This document shows positions 6,657-9,545 of a stretch of DNA of 9,545 bases, in pieces. Under the pieces are notes generated by a model. It did no database searches, was not told the origin of the DNA, and saw only the letters and a program-made list of their open reading frames with translations. The stretch comes from Candidatus Halomonas stercoripullorum. Its GTDB lineage: Bacteria > Pseudomonadota > Gammaproteobacteria > Pseudomonadales > Halomonadaceae. Both the position numbers and the translations under genes were made by a program. Position 1 is the first letter of the stretch, and each line of letters starts with the position of its first letter. The stretch is taken from positions 1 to 9,545 of the forward strand of contig DXFC01000016.1 in NCBI GenBank assembly GCA_019114645.1. Reading direction: 5' to 3'.

Positions 6657-7343
6657 ATGAGCCTGATGGATACGATTCAGCGCTGGTTGGGTGGCAGCCC
6701 TGCCCCCTCTAGCGCGACACCCAACGCCTCCTCGTCCACTGCGCCCCCCCAGGGAGCCTCCTCCACCATGAGCTACGCCAGTGTTCGCATCCATCCCGCT
6801 ATCGATAATGGGGTCAAACGCGGTAGTGAAAGTTTTACTGGCGGCAAACTCTACTGTCAGTGCAGCAATGACCGGGTCGAGGTCAGCGTTGATGCCCAAA
6901 GTGCCCATAACCATATCTGCGGCTGCACCAAGTGCTGGAAGCCAAAAGGAGCGTTATTCTCGATGGTCGCGGTGGTGCCGCGTGACAAGCTCAGCGTGAC
7001 GGCTCACCAAGAGAAACTCCAGGTAGTCGATCCTGCCGCGGCCATTCAACGCTACGCCTGCACCGCATGCGGCGTGCATATGTACGGCCGCATCGAGAAT
7101 ACCGGGCACCCGTTTCATGGGCTGGACTTCATCCACACCGAGCTCTCCCCCGATGAAGGCTGGTCCGCTCCCGAATTTGCCGCCTTCGTCTCCTCGATCA
7201 TTGAATCCGGCGCCGACCCGGAAAACATGGATGCTGTACGTGGGCGACTTCATGAACTGGGCTTGCCACCCTATGACTGCCTCTCACCGCCGTTGATGGA
7301 CGCCATTGCGACGCATACGGCCAAAGCCAAGGGCGTGGTGTAA
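6657..7343 (+). CDS. gfa: Glutathione-dependent formaldehyde-activating enzyme Gfa, with N-terminal extension
   Basis: The product is 228 residues; Gfa is normally about 190. The enzyme (S-(hydroxymethyl)glutathione synthase) speeds condensation of formaldehyde with glutathione, feeding glutathione-dependent formaldehyde oxidation. All seven zinc-binding cysteines are present: CQC (Cys67, Cys69), CGCTKC (Cys88, Cys90, Cys93) and CTAC (Cys135, Cys138). Family blocks such as AHNHICGCTKCWKPKGA, HMYGRIEN, GLDFIHTELS, WSAPEFAAFVSSIIESG and LSPPLMDAIATH follow in order. Homology to ordinary Gfa begins near residue 38 (MSYASVRIHPAIDNG). The first 37 residues are a short amphipathic piece (MSLMDTIQRWLGG) followed by a Ser/Pro/Ala-rich linker. 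The long start is favoured because AGGGA at 6645-6649 lies 7 nt before it, while the internal ATG at 6768 has no well-placed site. The gene lies 171 nt after pqqF with no clear terminator between them, and a strong terminator follows it. Confidence 0.94.
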   Translation: MSLMDTIQRWLGGSPAPSSATPNASSSTAPPQGASSTMSYASVRIHPAIDNGVKRGSESFTGGKLYCQCSNDRVEVSVDAQSAHNHICGCTKCWKPKGALFSMVAVVPRDKLSVTAHQEKLQVVDPAAAIQRYACTACGVHMYGRIENTGHPFHGLDFIHTELSPDEGWSAPEFAAFVSSIIESGADPENMDAVRGRLHELGLPPYDCLSPPLMDAIATHTAKAKGVV

Positions 7344-7378
7344 GGCCCTCCAGGCAGCTTTAATCCAGCCGTAATGAG

Positions 7379-7404
7379 AAGCGAGCTTCCAAGCTCGCTT
7401 TTTT
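7379..7404 (+). terminator. Intrinsic terminator after gfa
   Basis: AAGCGAGC at 7379-7386 pairs perfectly with GCTCGCTT at 7393-7400 around the loop TTCCAA, and the right arm merges into six T residues (7399-7404). This is a textbook rho-independent terminator 35 nt after the gfa stop. The stem begins with A-A that pairs with T-T, so it may also act weakly on the opposite strand. It marks the end of the pqq/gfa block and separates it from the beta-oxidation genes. Confidence 0.92.
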
Positions 7405-7533
7405 GCACCTGCACCCATTGCCTTACCCTACTTGCTCCATCACCTGAATCTATTTCCGAGCTCTGGCAAGAAAGGGTTTAGCGTCTACACAGCGAACAAA
7501 TCAGGGGTACCATGGCTTCCAATGATAACTATA

Positions 7534-7538
7534 AGAGG
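7534..7538 (+). promoter_or_regulatory. Ribosome binding site that decides the enoyl-CoA hydratase start
   Basis: AGAGG at 7534-7538 lies 6 nt before ATG 7545. The longer in-frame reading from ATG 7512 has only GGGG about 4 nt upstream, which is too close. The extra 11 residues of the long form (MASNDNYKRLH) resemble no conserved part of the family, so 7545 is preferred. Confidence 0.55.
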
Positions 7539-7544
7539 TTGCAT

Positions 7545-8336
7545 ATGAGCGAAGAGCAGCAATCACCCGAAGTCTCTTTGGCATCACTGGAAAAAGGCGT
7601 GGCAGTCATCAGGATCGACCGTCCCGAGGCTCGAAATGCGCTCAACACGCAGGTCAGGCGACAGCTTGCCAAACAGTTCACCGCCCTGACCCAGCGTGAC
7701 GATGTGCGCACTATTGTGTTGACCGGAGGAGAGACGGTTTTTGTCGCAGGTGCCGATGTCAGAGAGTTTGCTACCGCCTCTACGCTGGATATGTATCAAC
7801 GTCATAACGAGCAGTTCTGGGAACCCATTGCCCGCTGCCCCAAGCCGGTTATTGCTGCAGTGAACGGTTTTGCCTTAGGCGGTGGATGTGAGCTTGCCAT
7901 GCACTGCGACATCATTGTTGCCGGTGAAAGTGCCTGTTTTGGCCAACCTGAAGTGAAGCTCGGCTTGATGCCCGGCGCGGGCGGTACCCAGCGCCTGGTG
8001 CGTGCCGTGGGCAAATTTCAAGCGATGCGCATGCTGATGACCGGCTGTATGGTCAAGGCCCCCGAAGCATTACGTATCGGACTGGTCAGTGAAGTGGTAG
8101 CAGATGACCAGACCCTGGAGCGCGCCAAAACATTGGCTCTGGAGATCGCCGGCTTTCCCGCCCTGGCCCTGGAACAGATCAAGGAAGTGGTCCTCTCAGG
8201 CGCCGACCTGCCGCTGGAAAATGCGCTGCTGCTTGAGCGAAAAGCCTTTCAGCTACTGTTCGATACGCCGGACCAGAAAGAGGGAGCCGCCGCCTTTATC
8301 GAGAAACGCAAGCCACGTTATCAGGGAGTCAACTGA
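7545..8336 (+). CDS. Enoyl-CoA hydratase (crotonase family, PaaF-like)
   Basis: The 263-residue product has the usual length of a stand-alone enoyl-CoA hydratase, which adds water across the 2,3 double bond of enoyl-CoA to give 3-hydroxyacyl-CoA. The acyl-CoA and oxyanion-hole segment VAGADVREF begins near residue 67. The second oxyanion segment ALGGGCELAMHCD carries the catalytic Glu116, and QPEVKLGLMPGAGGTQRL carries the catalytic Glu136. Both acid residues are present, so true hydratase activity is expected rather than isomerase only. The C-terminus ends in the common KRKP helix region. Overall it resembles PaaF of phenylacetate breakdown, but similar enzymes act on fatty acids, so no symbol is assigned. 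Its stop overlaps the next start (TGATG), showing coupling with the dehydrogenase that acts on its product. An alternative start lies at 7512. Confidence 0.9.
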   Translation: MSEEQQSPEVSLASLEKGVAVIRIDRPEARNALNTQVRRQLAKQFTALTQRDDVRTIVLTGGETVFVAGADVREFATASTLDMYQRHNEQFWEPIARCPKPVIAAVNGFALGGGCELAMHCDIIVAGESACFGQPEVKLGLMPGAGGTQRLVRAVGKFQAMRMLMTGCMVKAPEALRIGLVSEVVADDQTLERAKTLALEIAGFPALALEQIKEVVLSGADLPLENALLLERKAFQLLFDTPDQKEGAAAFIEKRKPRYQGVN

Positions 8337-9545
8337 TGTCACTTTCCCTACACCATATTGGCATCGTTGGTACCGGCGTCATGGGGGCAGGTATCGCCCA
8401 GATTGCCGCCCAGGCTGGCTACGATGTGTGGTTGTTCGATAGCCGGGCAGGCGCTGCTGGCACTGCACGCGACAAATTGATTGACACCCTGCACTGGCTT
8501 GCCGACAAGGGAAAGATGACATCCGCCGCAGCTGACGCGGCGATCTCCCGCCTGAACGTTGTCGATACACTGGATCAGCTCGCCCACTGTGATCTGGTGG
8601 TCGAAGCGATCATCGAGCAGCTTGAGGCCAAGCACACTCTGTTTGCGGAACTGGAGAGTATCGTTGCCCAGGACGCTATCCTGGCGACCAATACCTCTTC
8701 TCTCTCCGTCACTTCTATCGCTGCCGGCCTACAACACCCCAACCGGGTAGCAGGCTTTCACTTCTTCAATCCCGTTCCGCTGATGAAGGTCATCGAAGTC
8801 ATCGGCGGCATGGAAACCGATCCCGCCGTTGTCGAGGAGCTACTGGCACTCGCAGGGCAGCTGGGCCACACGGGGGTTCGCGCAAAGGACACTCCCGGCT
8901 TCATTGTCAATCATGCCGGACGCGCCTACGGCACCGAGGGCTTAAAAATTCTTGAGGAGTGCGTTACGACGCCGGCAGAAATTGACCGCATCCTCCGGGA
9001 AGGGGCCGGCTTTCGCATGGGGCCGCTTGAACTCTTCGATCTTACCGGCATGGATGTCTCGCATCCGGCCATGGAGTCCATTTACGCACAGTTTTATCAC
9101 GATCCGCGTTATCGCCCCTCTTATCTTTCCCAACAAAGGCTCACCGGCAATCGCCTGGGCCGCAAGACGGGAATGGGCTTCTATCGCTATGAGGATGGCA
9201 AGCGAGTGGCTGAGCCGCAACCCACTGCACCGCCCCGGCTCAAGGAGTGGCCTCCCGTTTGGGTGGGCTGCGACGACCCTGACACCCATGAGCAAGTCAC
9301 CACGCTATTGTCCGCTTTGGGATGCCATATAGAGACTGGCGAGCTTCCTGGCCCCACTGCCCTCTGTCTCCTGGTCCCCCTGGGGGAGGATGCAGCCAGC
9401 GCCTGCGTACGCTTCGCCACCGATCCGGCACGCAGTGTCTGTCTTGATTCCCTGGTGGGCCTTGAGCGTCACAGAACGGTGATGCTGACGCCGGTAACCC
9501 GAGCAGAGATACGTGATGCCGCCCACGCCATGCTCTCGGCCGATG
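8336..9545 (+). CDS. 3-hydroxyacyl-CoA dehydrogenase (PaaH-like), C-terminus beyond right edge
   Basis: The frame opens at ATG 8336, one base into the stop of the previous gene, and stays open for 403 codons to the window end. PaaH-type enzymes are about 475-510 residues, so the last part is missing. The N-terminal Rossmann fold has GTGVMG at residues 12-17 (the GxGxxG dinucleotide motif) and Asp35 after the second strand, which favours NAD. TNTSSLSVTSIA and FHFFNPVPLMKVIEVI follow, with catalytic His142 and Glu154 at the family's 12-residue spacing. TPGFIVNHAGRAY begins the C-terminal 3HCDH dimerisation domain, which continues through GAGFRMGPLELFDLTGMDV to GRKTGMGFYRY. The enzyme oxidises 3-hydroxyacyl-CoA to 3-ketoacyl-CoA. 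Domain order with material after GFYRY resembles PaaH, which has a second 3HCDH copy. Pathway (phenylacetate or fatty acid) is not decided by what is visible. Confidence 0.92.
   Translation, partial: MSLSLHHIGIVGTGVMGAGIAQIAAQAGYDVWLFDSRAGAAGTARDKLIDTLHWLADKGKMTSAAADAAISRLNVVDTLDQLAHCDLVVEAIIEQLEAKHTLFAELESIVAQDAILATNTSSLSVTSIAAGLQHPNRVAGFHFFNPVPLMKVIEVIGGMETDPAVVEELLALAGQLGHTGVRAKDTPGFIVNHAGRAYGTEGLKILEECVTTPAEIDRILREGAGFRMGPLELFDLTGMDVSHPAMESIYAQFYHDPRYRPSYLSQQRLTGNRLGRKTGMGFYRYEDGKRVAEPQPTAPPRLKEWPPVWVGCDDPDTHEQVTTLLSALGCHIETGELPGPTALCLLVPLGEDAASACVRFATDPARSVCLDSLVGLERHRTVMLTPVTRAEIRDAAHAMLSAD

Noticed and set aside
8348..8635. Minus-strand frames under the 3-hydroxyacyl-CoA dehydrogenase
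   Set aside because: The plus strand encodes an uninterrupted dehydrogenase from 8336 to the window edge with all family motifs; the antisense frames are shadows.

Overview
The window looks like chromosomal DNA of a GC-rich gammaproteobacterium, plausibly a Halomonas-like marine or halophilic species. That guess rests on base composition, codon use and protein flavour; no rRNA or marker gene is present to confirm it. Coding density is high. No insertion sequence, phage gene, tRNA or CRISPR array was seen.

Layout. (1) Positions 1-314, minus strand: the N-terminal 104 residues of a secreted PQQ-dependent methanol dehydrogenase of the XoxF type, running off the left edge. (2) Positions 315-659: a relatively AT-rich divergent control region of about 345 bp with short dyads. 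(3) Positions 660-6485, plus strand: a complete PQQ biosynthesis operon in the order pqqA-pqqB-pqqC-pqqD-pqqE-pqqF. It includes the 23-codon precursor peptide gene pqqA, and a 12-bp perfect GC-rich hairpin sits between pqqA and pqqB. (4) Positions 6657-7343: gfa, a glutathione-dependent formaldehyde-activating enzyme with an unusual N-terminal extension, closed by a clear intrinsic terminator at 7379-7404. (5) From 7545 to the right edge: an enoyl-CoA hydratase and a PaaH-like 3-hydroxyacyl-CoA dehydrogenase that overlap by one base; the second runs off the window.

How the genes work together. PqqA is the ribosomal precursor. PqqD presents it to the radical SAM enzyme PqqE, which crosslinks Glu15 and Tyr19. 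PqqF is the likely peptidase that releases the crosslinked piece, PqqB hydroxylates it, and PqqC performs the final ring closure and oxidation. The finished PQQ would serve the divergently encoded periplasmic XoxF-type dehydrogenase, which oxidises methanol or other short alcohols to aldehyde. Gfa would help capture formaldehyde on glutathione. The left 7.3 kb therefore reads as an alcohol/C1 oxidation module: enzyme, cofactor and detoxification. The two right-hand genes belong to CoA-thioester beta-oxidation (fatty acid or phenylacetate type) and look functionally separate.

I did not find evidence of a previously undescribed system. The points most worth a second look are the pqqA-pqqB hairpin, the Gfa extension, the xoxF/pqq/gfa linkage, and the pqqE/pqqF junction.
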